A stretch of DNA of 64,000 bases from CAIVVT01 sp963757265. GTDB lineage: Bacteria; Acidobacteriota; Terriglobia; Bryobacterales; Bryobacteraceae. The position numbers were made by a program, and so were the translations under genes. A model generated the notes under the pieces. That model ran no database searches and was not told the DNA's origin. It saw nothing but the letters and a program-made list of their open reading frames with translations. Every line of letters begins with the position of its first letter. Positions within the stretch are counted from its first letter, which is position 1. Location: positions 124,001-188,000 of the forward strand of contig CAVWRA010000011.1 in NCBI GenBank assembly GCA_963757265.1, written 5' to 3'. Below are positions 20,552-28,769 of the stretch, in pieces.

Positions 20552-22158
20552 GAGTCTGTCGGAGATAGATTCTGGCGCGCATTGAAAACCTGGTGCTGGG
20601 CGGGTGCGGAATTCATCCAATCGGAGTGATGAAGAGATTCCGGACCTGTTCTCTGGATCAGCCGTTCTTGCTGCCGCCGGCGCTGCAGGACTGGTTGCCC
20701 GAGGGGCATCTGGCGCGGTTCATCGCGGATGTGGCGGACACGCTGGATCTCAGCGAGATCTACTCCGTCTACGAGCGCAACGACGGGCGCGGGCTGGCGG
20801 CCTATCATCCGCTGATGCTGACGCGCTTGCTGCTGTACGCCTATGCCACGGGCCGGCCGAGTTCGCGGCGCATCGAGCGGGCGACCTACGATGATCTGGC
20901 CTTCCGTTATCTGGCCGCCGACCAGCACCCCGATCACGACACCATCGCGGCCTTCCGGCAGCAGCATCTGGAGGCGCTGGCGAAGCTCTTTGCGCAGGCT
21001 TTGCGGCTGTGCCAGCGGGCGGGGCTGGTGAAGCTGGGCACGGTGGTGATCGACGGCACGAAGGTGCAGGCCAATGCCAGCCCGGCGCGTTCGCTGAGAT
21101 ATCGGGATCTGGATCAGCAGGAGCAGCGGTTGCGGGTGCTGGTGGATCGGCTGCTGGCCGAAGCCGCGCGCGTTGACGCCGCGGAGGACGTGCGCTTTGG
21201 CCAGGCACGACGGGGCGACGAATTGCCGCCCGAGTTGGCGGACGCGCAACAGCGGTTGGAAAAGTTGCGCCAGGCCAAACGCGAGCTGGAGCAGGAGGCG
21301 CAGCAGAAGCTGGCACAAGCCGAGCGGCAGCATCCAAAGCGCAAGAGTGGACGCCGGCGCAAGGACCATGAGCCGCCGCCAGAGAGCCTGGCGCAGCGCG
21401 AAAAGACCAAAGCGCGCCTGACCCGCGCGCGGCGGGAAGCGGAAATGCCGACGCGCCACTACAATTTCACGGACCCGGATTCGCGCATGGTGTACGACAA
21501 CGGAATCAAGACCGTGGTGCAGGGCTACAACGCGCAATTGGCGGTGGATGGACACGCGCAAATCGTAGTGGCGGCCGAGATCACGCAGCAGGTCAACGAC
21601 CGGCAGCAGCTGCTGCCCATGGCGGCGGCGGCCAGCGCCGCACTGGGCCAGGCGCCGCAAGTCCTGCTGGCCGACGCGGGCTATTGGGACACCGAGAGTC
21701 TGCTCGATCCCGCGCTGACGCCGATGACCGTGCTGGTTTCACCCGATGGGCGCGGCGGCACGGGCGGCTCACGGCTGCGGGCCGATCATCCGCTCGCCAC
21801 GCGGATGCGGGCAGCGATCCGCAGCGCCGTGGGACAAGCGATCTACCGCACCCGAAAAACGATCGTCGAGCCGGTGATCGGACACATCAAACAACAGCGC
21901 GGATTCCGCCAATTCGCGCTGCGCGGCCTCCAAAAAGTGCAGGCCGAGTGGAAACTGATCTGCCTGACCCACAACCTGCTCAAGCTCCATCGCCACGCGC
22001 TGGCGGTGTGAAGGGATCGGACCTGCCCGAGCGCGTTGCCGGGACCCATGCGCGCTCCGCCAACTCACGCCGCTTGCCGCCCGCATGCGCTAACCGCACG
22101 CCAAACCGCCTGCGCCCGACGAGTGAGGCCTCGGCGATTACTTCTCTCCGACAGGCTC
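20552..22158 (+). mobile_element. complete IS1182-type insertion sequence, 1607 bp
   Basis: The ends are 14-bp imperfect inverted repeats: GAGTCTGTCGGAGA at 20552-20565 and the complement of GAGCCTGTCGGAGA at 22145-22158 (13 of 14). The element is flanked by a 4-bp direct repeat GTGT (20548-20551 and 22159-22162), read as the target-site duplication. One intact transposase gene fills it. Size and organisation fit the IS1182 family. Ends and duplication were read by eye. Confidence 0.8.
20629..22011 (+). CDS. IS1182-family transposase
   Basis: 460 residues from ATG 20629 (MKRFRTCSLDQPFLLPPAL) with GGAG upstream. The N-terminal DUF772-type domain includes AYHPLMLTRLLLYAYATGRPSSR and HPDHDTIAAFRQQHL. 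A DDE domain follows with candidate acidic residues in VVIDGTKVQANAS, LLADAGYWD and the late glutamate of IVEPVIGHIKQQRGFRQF. A Lys/Arg/Gln-rich coiled-coil insertion occupies about residues 170-270. It appears intact, so the element may still be active. Confidence 0.92.
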   Translation: MKRFRTCSLDQPFLLPPALQDWLPEGHLARFIADVADTLDLSEIYSVYERNDGRGLAAYHPLMLTRLLLYAYATGRPSSRRIERATYDDLAFRYLAADQHPDHDTIAAFRQQHLEALAKLFAQALRLCQRAGLVKLGTVVIDGTKVQANASPARSLRYRDLDQQEQRLRVLVDRLLAEAARVDAAEDVRFGQARRGDELPPELADAQQRLEKLRQAKRELEQEAQQKLAQAERQHPKRKSGRRRKDHEPPPESLAQREKTKARLTRARREAEMPTRHYNFTDPDSRMVYDNGIKTVVQGYNAQLAVDGHAQIVVAAEITQQVNDRQQLLPMAAAASAALGQAPQVLLADAGYWDTESLLDPALTPMTVLVSPDGRGGTGGSRLRADHPLATRMRAAIRSAVGQAIYRTRKTIVEPVIGHIKQQRGFRQFALRGLQKVQAEWKLICLTHNLLKLHRHALAV

Positions 22159-23215
22159 GTGTACCGTCCCCAGATCTTCGCCGGATCGGAGGGGTGGATT
22201 GCATTTTTGAAGGAACAAAGCCAATTTCTTGGTTTGGCTTGTGGATTGTTGGGGATGCGGAGGGTGTTTGGGGGCTATTTGGGGGTGTGGAAGGCGGGGT
22301 GTCGGGGGGAGCGGGAGGAACGCCGGCGGGCGGTTGAGGATCGGGAAGGCTCAGATCGTTTTCACGCAGATCGATGACAACGCTCCGCTCGAGGACAACG
22401 CTCCCTGAAGTTCGCGGGTCAGAAACGGGCGGGTCAGGAATGCGCAGGTCGATGACAACGCTCCACTCGAGGACAACGCTCCCTGAAGGTCGCGGGTCAG
22501 AATCGGGCGGGTCAGAATCGGGCGGGTCAGAAACAACGCACCCGCTCCCTTGCGGTCGCGGATCAGAAACAAGCGGGTCAGAAGCGCACGGGTCGGTGGA
22601 GGGTGGGGCGGCGGGGTGGTCAGGGACGTCGGCGGGGACGCGGAGATAGGCGAAGGGGTCGGGGGGCAGGGTGGCGAGTTCGGCGAAGGGGGTGTCGCCG
22701 GGGTCGGAGGCGAAGCGTTGGGCCTGGAGGTCGAGGAGCAGGCGCAGGGTGGAGTCGAGGCCGCGGCGGAGGCGCTGGCCGAGGAGGGCGACGCGCTCGA
22801 GGGGGGCGACGGTTTTGAACTGGTTGAATTGCGTTTCGAGGGCATCGAAGCAGGCGCGGGAGGCGCGCTGAGCGGGGTCGGTGATGTGGGAGGCGACGCG
22901 GGGCTCGAGGCGTTCCATGGCGTCGATGAAGAACAGGCGTTCCATCTGCTCGAGGCGGCGCAGTTTCCACAGGTCCTTGACATAGCGGTGGACGAGCTCG
23001 GCTTCGAGGGCGCCGGCGGGGCGGAGGTCGGCGATGTAGTCGGCGAGGACGGCGTGGTAGGCGGCGGGGTCCTCGAGATCGGCGATGGGGACGCGGGCGT
23101 AGAAGCCGTGGGTGAGGGGGTTGGAGGCGACGATGGCGCGGCCGCGGGGGGTGCGGGGGCCGGTGGAGAGTTGGGCGTTGCGGCGGTTGGCGGCGCGCTG
23201 GCAGGCGGTAGACAT
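21980..23215 (-). CDS. acidobacterial 'ANRRNAQ..STGPRTPRG' family protein, 3' end altered by IS insertion
   Basis: 411 residues from ATG 23215 with AAAGGA upstream. The N-terminus (residues 1-45: ANRRNAQLSTGPRTPRG, then a NPLTHGFYAR stretch) is a signature of a widespread uncharacterised family in Acidobacteriota and Planctomycetota. A helical middle region follows (to about residue 195), then a low-complexity Pro/Asp/Ser tail built partly from a 78-bp tandem repeat. The last 59 residues are read from the right end of the IS1182-type element. With the IS and one GTGT removed, the frame would end after GTRNR, giving about 355 residues. The gene overlaps the transposase gene by 32 bases, antisense. 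Function unknown. Confidence 0.72.
   Translation of the reverse strand: MSTACQRAANRRNAQLSTGPRTPRGRAIVASNPLTHGFYARVPIADLEDPAAYHAVLADYIADLRPAGALEAELVHRYVKDLWKLRRLEQMERLFFIDAMERLEPRVASHITDPAQRASRACFDALETQFNQFKTVAPLERVALLGQRLRRGLDSTLRLLLDLQAQRFASDPGDTPFAELATLPPDPFAYLRVPADVPDHPAAPPSTDPCASDPLVSDPRPQGSGCVVSDPPDSDPPDSDPRPSGSVVLEWSVVIDLRIPDPPVSDPRTSGSVVLERSVVIDLRENDLSLPDPQPPAGVPPAPPDTPPSTPPNSPQTPSASPTIHKPNQEIGFVPSKMQSTPPIRRRSGDGTRACRREVIAEASLVGRRRFGVRLAHAGGKRRELAERAWVPATRSGRSDPFTPPARGDGA
22371..22526. repeat. 78-bp in-frame tandem duplication inside a coding tail
   Basis: Copies at 22371-22448 and 22449-22526 are near-identical (26 codons each) and add a repeated VVLE-SVVIDLR block to the minus-strand protein. 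They are followed by short TCAGAATCGGGCGGG repeats and a REP-like CGCTCCCTTGCGGTCGCGG (22543-22561) resembling the motif in the 147-bp repeat. The reading frame stays open throughout. Confidence 0.75.
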
Positions 23216-23402
23216 GGTGATGTTCCTTTCGCGGCGGCTCCCTGGGGAGGCCGACGGGGGAGTGTAGCGCGGGCAGGCAAGCGGGGAGCGGGGTTAGATT
23301 TTTAAGTTGTTGAAAAGGGGGTGGTTATTTATTGGGGATGCGAGGCAACGGGGTGGGGAATCGGCGATTGCGGGTTGTCCCCGGTTTCGGTTTCCGGTTT
23401 GA
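23216..23402. other. upstream region of the ANRRNAQ-family gene, no gene seen
   Basis: The gap to the REP flank holds the ribosome-binding site of the minus-strand gene and an AT-richer stretch near 23300-23335, where a promoter may lie. Nothing else was recognised. Confidence 0.4.
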
Positions 23403-24040
23403 GCCCGAAGGGCGAAAGGGATTAGCCCATGGCGTGAGCCGTGGGAAATCAGCGGCGATACGTTGCAAGCCCCGGAACGGGGCGGAAAGGCGCATTCAGC
23501 CCCACAAGTCGCGCTCGTCGTGAGCCACGCCGTGTTTCCGCAGGAGTATCAGAAACTCGTCCTGAAACGAGATCCGGCGATGGTGGTCCTGCTGCGCCGC
23601 AATGTAGCGCAGCACTGCGGCCGCTCGGGAGCCGCTCACGCTGAACGCGGCGTATCCAGACTGCCAGCCGAACTTCCGCAAGGCCGGGAATTGCTCGTGC
23701 ACCCAGCGCGAGGAGTTGGTCTTCACCACGCGCAGCAATTCGGCGAGCGATTCTGTGGGCGGGATCGCGACCAGCAGGTGCACATGATCGGCCGGACCGT
23801 TGATGATCAGCGGCACGCTCTTCCGCGCCCGCAGAATCCCACCCAGGTAGGGAAACAGACGGCTGGCGAGTTGGGGCGACAAGTCTGGCAGGCGGCTCTT
23901 CGTGGAGAAGATGATGTGGACCAGCAGAGAAGCGAAGCTGTGCGGCATGGGCTTACGCCCCGTTCCGGGGCTCGCGCCCGAATCTCATCGGATTCCCACG
24001 GCTTACGCCGTGGGCTAATCTCTTCCGCCCTTTCGGGCGG
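23403..24040. mobile_element. REP-transposase unit: RAYT gene between inverted REP flanks
   Basis: The left flank (23403-23483) holds GCCC-GAA-GGGC, CCCATGGC-n4-GCCGTGGG (23426-23445) and GCCCCG-GAA-CGGGGC (23469-23483). The right flank (23957-24040) holds the same three in inverted order and orientation: GCCCCG-TTC-CGGGGC (23957-23971), CCCACGGC-n4-GCCGTGGG (23995-24014) and CCGCCC-n4-GGGCGG (24025-24040). The transposase gene lies between them. This matches the REPtron arrangement known for REP-associated tyrosine transposases. Confidence 0.8.
23496..23948 (-). CDS. REP-associated tyrosine transposase (IS200/Y1 TnpA family)
   Basis: 150 residues. The HUH motif is seen as ADHVHLLV (His55, His57) and the catalytic tyrosine as LRYIAAQQDHH (Tyr115). 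The N-terminus LLVHIIFSTKSRLPDLSP and the C-terminus FLILLRKHGVAHDERDLWG are typical of the single-domain Y1 transposases that process REP hairpins. It acts on single-stranded DNA, nicking and joining through a 5'-phosphotyrosine. It is intact and surrounded by matching palindromes, so it is the likely source of the REP copies in this window. Confidence 0.92.
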   Translation of the reverse strand: MPHSFASLLVHIIFSTKSRLPDLSPQLASRLFPYLGGILRARKSVPLIINGPADHVHLLVAIPPTESLAELLRVVKTNSSRWVHEQFPALRKFGWQSGYAAFSVSGSRAAAVLRYIAAQQDHHRRISFQDEFLILLRKHGVAHDERDLWG

Positions 24041-24534
24041 CGGACGGAGCCCTACCTCAAGGCGGTGGCACGCAGCTCACGAGATTCTCGCAACAATGTG
24101 GAAACTCCAGGCGCCGGGTGAAAGCCGGCTCGCAGGCCAGGACAGCCTGCCCCACCGAGCGCGCCGCGGCCGCCGCGCAGGCCCTGACGCTGGTGACGTA
24201 TGATCGCAGGGCTGATTCCCACGGCTTACGCCGTGGGCTAATCTCTTCCGCCCTTTCGGGCGGCGGACGGAGCCCTACCTCAAGGCGGTGGCACGCAGCT
24301 CACGAGATTCTCGCAACAATGTGGAAACTCCAGGCGCCAGGTGAAAGCCGGCTCGCAGGGCAGGACAGCCTGCCCCACCGAGCGCGCCGCGGCCGCCGCG
24401 CAGGCCCTGACGCTGGTGACGTACGATCGCAGGACGGATTCCCACGGCTTACGCCGTGGGCTAATCTCTTCCGCCCTTTCGGGCGGCGGACGGACTTACG
24501 CCGTGGGCTAATCTCCGTTCGGGCGGCGGACGGA
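23991..24534. repeat. 223-bp tandem array containing REP palindromes
   Basis: Copy 1 is 23991-24213, copy 2 is 24214-24436, then a truncated copy (24437-24494) and a further shorter one (24495-24534). The two full copies are almost identical. Each starts with the CCCACGGC-n4-GCCGTGGG and CCGCCC-n4-GGGCGG hairpins of the transposase flank and includes a GCAGG-n-CCTGCCCCACC segment. Open frames across the array are by-products of the repetition. With the REP flank it fills the gap to the next gene (23949-24585). Confidence 0.85.
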
Positions 24535-24585
24535 TTCGCGATGGGACGGAGCGGGACGGCGGATTGCGGCGAAAGAGAATCGCCG

Positions 24586-26136
24586 CTATGGGCGCTTGGA
24601 GACCAGGTCGCCGAAGGCGGGGAGGAGTTTGTACTTGTTCTCCCAGGTGGTATACATGATGCCGACGGCGCCGGGGGTCTTGTCGAGAGATTCGAGCCAG
24701 CCCTCGACATTCTTCATGTCGTCGGCGTCGTAGTAGCCGGCGCCGAGGGTCTGGAAACCGAGTCCCGAGAAGAAGGGCAGGCTCTTCTCGCGGGTGTCGT
24801 AATTCCAGCAGGCGATGCGGATGCCCTTGGGCAGATACTTCCAGGAGCCGGTGTAGTCGCCGTCGGTGAGGTAGTAGTTGTTGACGGCGTTGTGGTTGGG
24901 ATCGAACATATCAGACCAGACGAAGACCTCGACGCCGGGGCTGGCGGTGCGGGCGAGGTTGAACAGACGCGTGGCGGAGTCGCCGATCATGGCGGCCAGG
25001 CTCATGTGGCGGTTCCGGCAGGCTACGCAGGTGCCTCCCATGCGCTCCTCGTCGCAGGAGAGCAGGTAGGCCTTGGGGGCGAGGTACTTCTGGATGAGGG
25101 GGAACTGGCGGCTCCAGATTTCGAGCGTTTTGGGCTCGGACATGCAGGCGGGGGTCTGGTCCTTGTAGATGGTCATGCCGTGGTAGTAGTTGACGCGCAG
25201 GCGCTGGCCGGGCTTGATGCGCGAGCCTTTGAGCAGCGTGATGGCGACGCTGGGGCGGTCGAAGAGGAAGTCCAAGACGGGATCGGCGACGGGGGCGAAG
25301 TCGCGGCCCTCGGCGTAGACCGTGCCGCTTTTGTCGGCGCGGACGACGAGCGGCGTGCCGGGGCGGCGCACGACGTTGAGCAGGCCGACCTCCTCGATGC
25401 GCAGATCGGCGATCTCGAGCTTGCCGGCGAGGCCGTCCTCGATGGCGATGTTGAAATTCAGCTTATCGGACGCAACGCTGTTGAAGGCGGTGGTGTAGGA
25501 CTGCCACTCACGGCCGGAGACGATGGGGCGCTCGAACCAGAGGTAGTTGCGCTTCTTGTCGAGGGTGTCGGCGCGGAACTCGAGAGTCGCGTTGGGGGCG
25601 ACGCCGGAGCCGCGGACCTTGGCTGTGACGCGGTAACAGCGATAGGGGGTGACGGTCAGCGGTTTCTCGAAACGCGCCACCGGCTCGGGGCCGGAGGTGG
25701 CGACGACTAGCGGGTCGGTCTCGGCCTGGAAGGTCGCTTTGCCCTGGCCGGCGACGTACAGCGCGCCTTTGACGGGCAGGCCTTCGGCGAGATTCTTGTC
25801 GTGCGAGATCAGCGCGCCGCCGTAGCCGGTGCCGAAGCCGCTGGGGATGATGTTGACTCCGAGGCGCTCGGCGATCTGCTTGAGCTGCTGCAGGTGGGCG
25901 AGGTAGGCGGGGGATTGGAGGTCGATGCGGTCGAAACCGGCGGAGAGGACCATGCCGTTGACGCCGTGGGCGGCCGCGGTCTCGAGGATGGCGCGGAGCT
26001 TGGCCAGGTCGGCGTCCGTGGCCAGCTCGGATCCGCCATAGACCCAGCGTTTGGGATAGATCTTCTTCTCGGCTGGCTGGGCGAGGGCCAGCGAGCAGAG
26101 GAGGGCGGAGGCGAGGAGGCAGGTGCGGAGTTTCAC
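24586..26136 (-). CDS. secreted glycoside-hydrolase-like protein, unclassified
   Basis: 516 residues from a GTG at 26136. The frame is open upstream but that part overlaps lnt. The signal peptide is KLRTCLLASALLCSLALAQ. An N-terminal part of TIM-barrel style (residues 30-140; LRAILETAAAHGVNGMVLSAGFD, LGVNIIPSGFGTGYGG) is interrupted by a beta-rich, carbohydrate-binding-like region (about 140-290). A barrel-like C-terminal part follows with YLLSCDEERMGGTC, EVFVWSDMFDPNHN and ACWNYDTREKSLPFF. Acidic residues in those motifs are candidate catalytic groups, reminiscent of GH20-like enzymes, but I cannot name a family. It starts 7 bases after the lnt stop, so probably shares its transcript. Confidence 0.7.
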   Translation of the reverse strand: MKLRTCLLASALLCSLALAQPAEKKIYPKRWVYGGSELATDADLAKLRAILETAAAHGVNGMVLSAGFDRIDLQSPAYLAHLQQLKQIAERLGVNIIPSGFGTGYGGALISHDKNLAEGLPVKGALYVAGQGKATFQAETDPLVVATSGPEPVARFEKPLTVTPYRCYRVTAKVRGSGVAPNATLEFRADTLDKKRNYLWFERPIVSGREWQSYTTAFNSVASDKLNFNIAIEDGLAGKLEIADLRIEEVGLLNVVRRPGTPLVVRADKSGTVYAEGRDFAPVADPVLDFLFDRPSVAITLLKGSRIKPGQRLRVNYYHGMTIYKDQTPACMSEPKTLEIWSRQFPLIQKYLAPKAYLLSCDEERMGGTCVACRNRHMSLAAMIGDSATRLFNLARTASPGVEVFVWSDMFDPNHNAVNNYYLTDGDYTGSWKYLPKGIRIACWNYDTREKSLPFFSGLGFQTLGAGYYDADDMKNVEGWLESLDKTPGAVGIMYTTWENKYKLLPAFGDLVSKRP

Positions 26137-26143
26137 GCAACCA

Positions 26144-27697
26144 TCATATGCCGCTGGGCATATTCCCGTCGTATTGCACGCTGAAGAGGCGGCGCGCCAT
26201 GGCCCAAACCGCGGCGGCGAGTCCGCAGATGAGGCAGCCCCAGGCGAACCAGTCGCCGGCGCGGGTGTAGGGCGTCTTGGTGCGCTCCCAGCCGAAGCGC
26301 AGCCGTCCAACCGTGCGCTTGAGGGCGGGGAAGCGGTCCCAGATGCGGCCGGCGGGGTCGATGGAAACCGTGATGCCGTCGTTGGTGGAGCGCAGCAGCC
26401 AGCGATGATTCTCGACCGCGCGCATGCGCGCCAGCAAGAGGTGCTGCTCGCGCGCCGCGCTGCGTCCGAAGTAGCCGTCGTTGCTGAGGTTCACCAGGAC
26501 TTCCGCACCCTCATCGGCGACCTCGCGCACCAGGTGCGGGAAGGCCGCTTCGTAACAGATGAACGGTCCCAGCGAATGAGAGTTGGCGGTGAAAATCACC
26601 ACGCGCGTGCCGCGCTCGAAGTCACCGGCCTCCTGGGAGACCTTGTTCACCCATCCAAAGTAAGGTGGCACGAACTCGCCGAACGGCACCAGGAAGCGCT
26701 TGTCGTAGCGGCCTTCGAGATGCCCGTCGGGGCCCAGGAAAAACGCCGAATTCAACGGCCTGCCCTCGGGCGTTCGGGCCACACCGCCGAAGATCAGCGG
26801 CAAACCCGCAAGGCGCGCCGTGGTGTTCATCTGGTCGCGGAAACGGGCGTCCTCATAGTAGTAGAAAGGCGCCGGCGCCTCGGGCCACAGGATCAACTGC
26901 GGGGCCGGCTGGCGCGGGTCCAGGGCCTCCTGCAGGGTGGCGAACGCAAGCTGGCGCACGGTGTGGTCGTTTTCTTCCTCAGACACCAGGGTGGTGTCCT
27001 TGAGGGCCGGCTGCAGACTGACCGCCTGGGCGTTGGGCGGCCGATCCAGACGCACGGCGGGCAGCAGCCACAGCGCGGCCAGGGGCACCAGGGCCAGAAG
27101 ATGCCGTCGCGGTTTTCGCAGGAGCACGAAGGCCGCCGCGCCGGCAAGCATCATAAAGACGAAAGACAGGCCGTAGACGCCCGTCAGCGGCGCCAGCCGC
27201 AGCGGCAGTTGCATGTCGATGCCGGCATTGCCGAGCAGCAGCCAGGTGAATCCCAGCGGGCCATGCGTGCGCTCCAGGCCGGTCCATAACGCGGCCACCG
27301 CGGCCAGCGGGCCCCAGGGCTCGGCGAGCAGCGGTCCGGCGAGCACCGCGAACACGGCCAGGTGCAGCCCCTTGATGGCCGCGAACAGCGCGATGGCCAG
27401 CCAGCTCAGCGGGCCTTCCAGCCCGCCGTAGATGGCCAGCGTGTCGCGAATCCAATAACACATCAAGCCCCACTGGAGCGTGCCGGCAATCCAACCGGCC
27501 AGCGCGCGTTGCCACAGCGCCAATGCCCGTTTTCGTGAGCCGCCAGGGGCGGCCGGCTTTTCTTCCCAGGCCAGCGCGTACAACAGAGGAACCGGCGCCA
27601 GCGGCGCCAGGATGCGCAGATCCAGGGGCGGAAAGACGGCAAACAGCAGCAGGCCGCTGAGCAGCCCTCCCAACAACGCCACTGGAATCCGCTTCAT
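26144..27697 (-). CDS. lnt: apolipoprotein N-acyltransferase
   Basis: Inner-membrane enzyme that adds the third acyl chain to the N-terminal cysteine of lipoproteins. 517 residues, with about six membrane segments in the first 200 residues, a periplasmic nitrilase-like domain and a last membrane segment at the C-terminus. The catalytic triad is visible: Glu in ILWPEAPAPF, Lys in YDKRFLVPFGE and Cys in FICYEAAFPHL. Start ATG 27697 (MKRIPVALLGG); the long upstream extension of the frame is not Lnt-like. It lies 100 bases after lipA and directly before the secreted glycosidase-like gene. Confidence 0.95.
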   Translation of the reverse strand: MKRIPVALLGGLLSGLLLFAVFPPLDLRILAPLAPVPLLYALAWEEKPAAPGGSRKRALALWQRALAGWIAGTLQWGLMCYWIRDTLAIYGGLEGPLSWLAIALFAAIKGLHLAVFAVLAGPLLAEPWGPLAAVAALWTGLERTHGPLGFTWLLLGNAGIDMQLPLRLAPLTGVYGLSFVFMMLAGAAAFVLLRKPRRHLLALVPLAALWLLPAVRLDRPPNAQAVSLQPALKDTTLVSEEENDHTVRQLAFATLQEALDPRQPAPQLILWPEAPAPFYYYEDARFRDQMNTTARLAGLPLIFGGVARTPEGRPLNSAFFLGPDGHLEGRYDKRFLVPFGEFVPPYFGWVNKVSQEAGDFERGTRVVIFTANSHSLGPFICYEAAFPHLVREVADEGAEVLVNLSNDGYFGRSAAREQHLLLARMRAVENHRWLLRSTNDGITVSIDPAGRIWDRFPALKRTVGRLRFGWERTKTPYTRAGDWFAWGCLICGLAAAVWAMARRLFSVQYDGNMPSGI

Positions 27698-27797
27698 CCT
27701 CAGTTTCCTGCCGTCCGCGCCACGGCGCAGCGGCTCGCGCCTGCGCTCGCGCACACCCGCCGCTGGCTCGCATCGACCGAACCCGGCGGCGTCCGCA

Positions 27798-28769
27798 TTA
27801 GCCCTGCAGCACGCCCTCGCTGACCATTTCCGCCATGTAGCTGGAGCGCACGAACGGCCCCGCGAATACCATCTTGAATCCGATCGCCAGCCCGTACTCC
27901 TTCCAGTGCTGGTAGCGCTCCGGAGGGACGTATTCGACCACTTCCATGTTGCGCCGCGACGGCTGCAGGTACTGGCCGATGGTGGCCACTTCGACGGCCG
28001 ACGCACGCAGGTCGTCGAGCAGCTTCCGAACTTCCTGTTCCGATTCGCCCAGGCCGGCCATCAGCCCCGACTTCGTCAGCACCTTCGGCCGATAGCGCTT
28101 CGCGAACTCGAGCACCGCCAGCGACTGGCGGTAGCCGGCTTGCGGCCGCACCTTGCGGTACAGCCGCTCGACGGTCTCGAGGTTGTGATTGAATACGTCC
28201 GGCCCGGAGTCCAGCACGCGCGCCACCGCATCCCGGTCGCCGCAAAAATCGGGCGTCAGCACCTCGACCCGGGCCTGCGGCAGCGCCTCCCGCACACGCC
28301 GCACCGTCTCCGCGAAATGACGCGAGCCGCCGTCGGCCAGGTCGTCGCGATTCACGCTGGTGATGACCACGTAACGCAGATTCATCTGCGCGGCCATGCG
28401 CGCCACGCTGGCCGGCTCATCCGCGTCCAGCGTGAGTGCGTGCTTGGCCGGCGAGCCCTTCGGTACCGCGCAAAAGGCGCAGCCGCGAGTGCACAGGTTG
28501 CCCAGAATCAGGAACGTGGCCGCGCCGCGGTGGAAGCATTCATGGATGTTGGGACAGCGCGCCGACTCGCAAACCGTGTGCAGATGGAGCCGCCGCAGGC
28601 CGTTCTTCAGCACCTGGACCGATTCGTGGTTGGTGAGGGGCTTGCGCAGGAACCCCGGCAGGCGCGGCCCCGCCGGGCCTGCGCTGCCGATGCGGATCAA
28701 GGGGGCGGATGTCACCGCTGAGCGCTCCTCGGGCACGGCCGGCATGCTCTGGTGTCCGTGCTTCCTCAC
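27798..28769 (-). CDS. lipA: lipoyl synthase
   Basis: Radical-SAM enzyme that inserts two sulfur atoms into protein-bound octanoyl groups. 323 residues. The auxiliary cluster motif CESARCPNIHEC (Cys67, 72, 78), the radical-SAM motif CTRGCAFC (Cys93, 97, 100) and the C-terminal RSSY (in FVRSSYMAE), which ligates the auxiliary cluster, are all present. The GTG start at 28769 overlaps the SPOR gene stop as GTGA, so translation is probably coupled. No lipB is seen nearby. Confidence 0.96.
   Translation of the reverse strand: MRKHGHQSMPAVPEERSAVTSAPLIRIGSAGPAGPRLPGFLRKPLTNHESVQVLKNGLRRLHLHTVCESARCPNIHECFHRGAATFLILGNLCTRGCAFCAVPKGSPAKHALTLDADEPASVARMAAQMNLRYVVITSVNRDDLADGGSRHFAETVRRVREALPQARVEVLTPDFCGDRDAVARVLDSGPDVFNHNLETVERLYRKVRPQAGYRQSLAVLEFAKRYRPKVLTKSGLMAGLGESEQEVRKLLDDLRASAVEVATIGQYLQPSRRNMEVVEYVPPERYQHWKEYGLAIGFKMVFAGPFVRSSYMAEMVSEGVLQG

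Noticed and set aside
22550..23305. Plus-strand open frame of 251 codons, Gly/Glu/Val-rich
   Set aside because: It is the antisense shadow of the ANRRNAQ-family gene; the composition is typical of reverse-strand GC-rich artefacts.
23991..24534. Possible CRISPR array, because of regular direct repeats with palindromes
   Set aside because: The period is 223 bp with nearly identical units and no variable spacers. It is a tandem duplication of REP-containing DNA.
24118..25710. Long plus-strand open frame (530 codons) through the 223-bp array
   Set aside because: It joins repeat DNA to the antisense strand of the glycosidase-like gene; the repeated protein segment simply reflects the DNA repeat.
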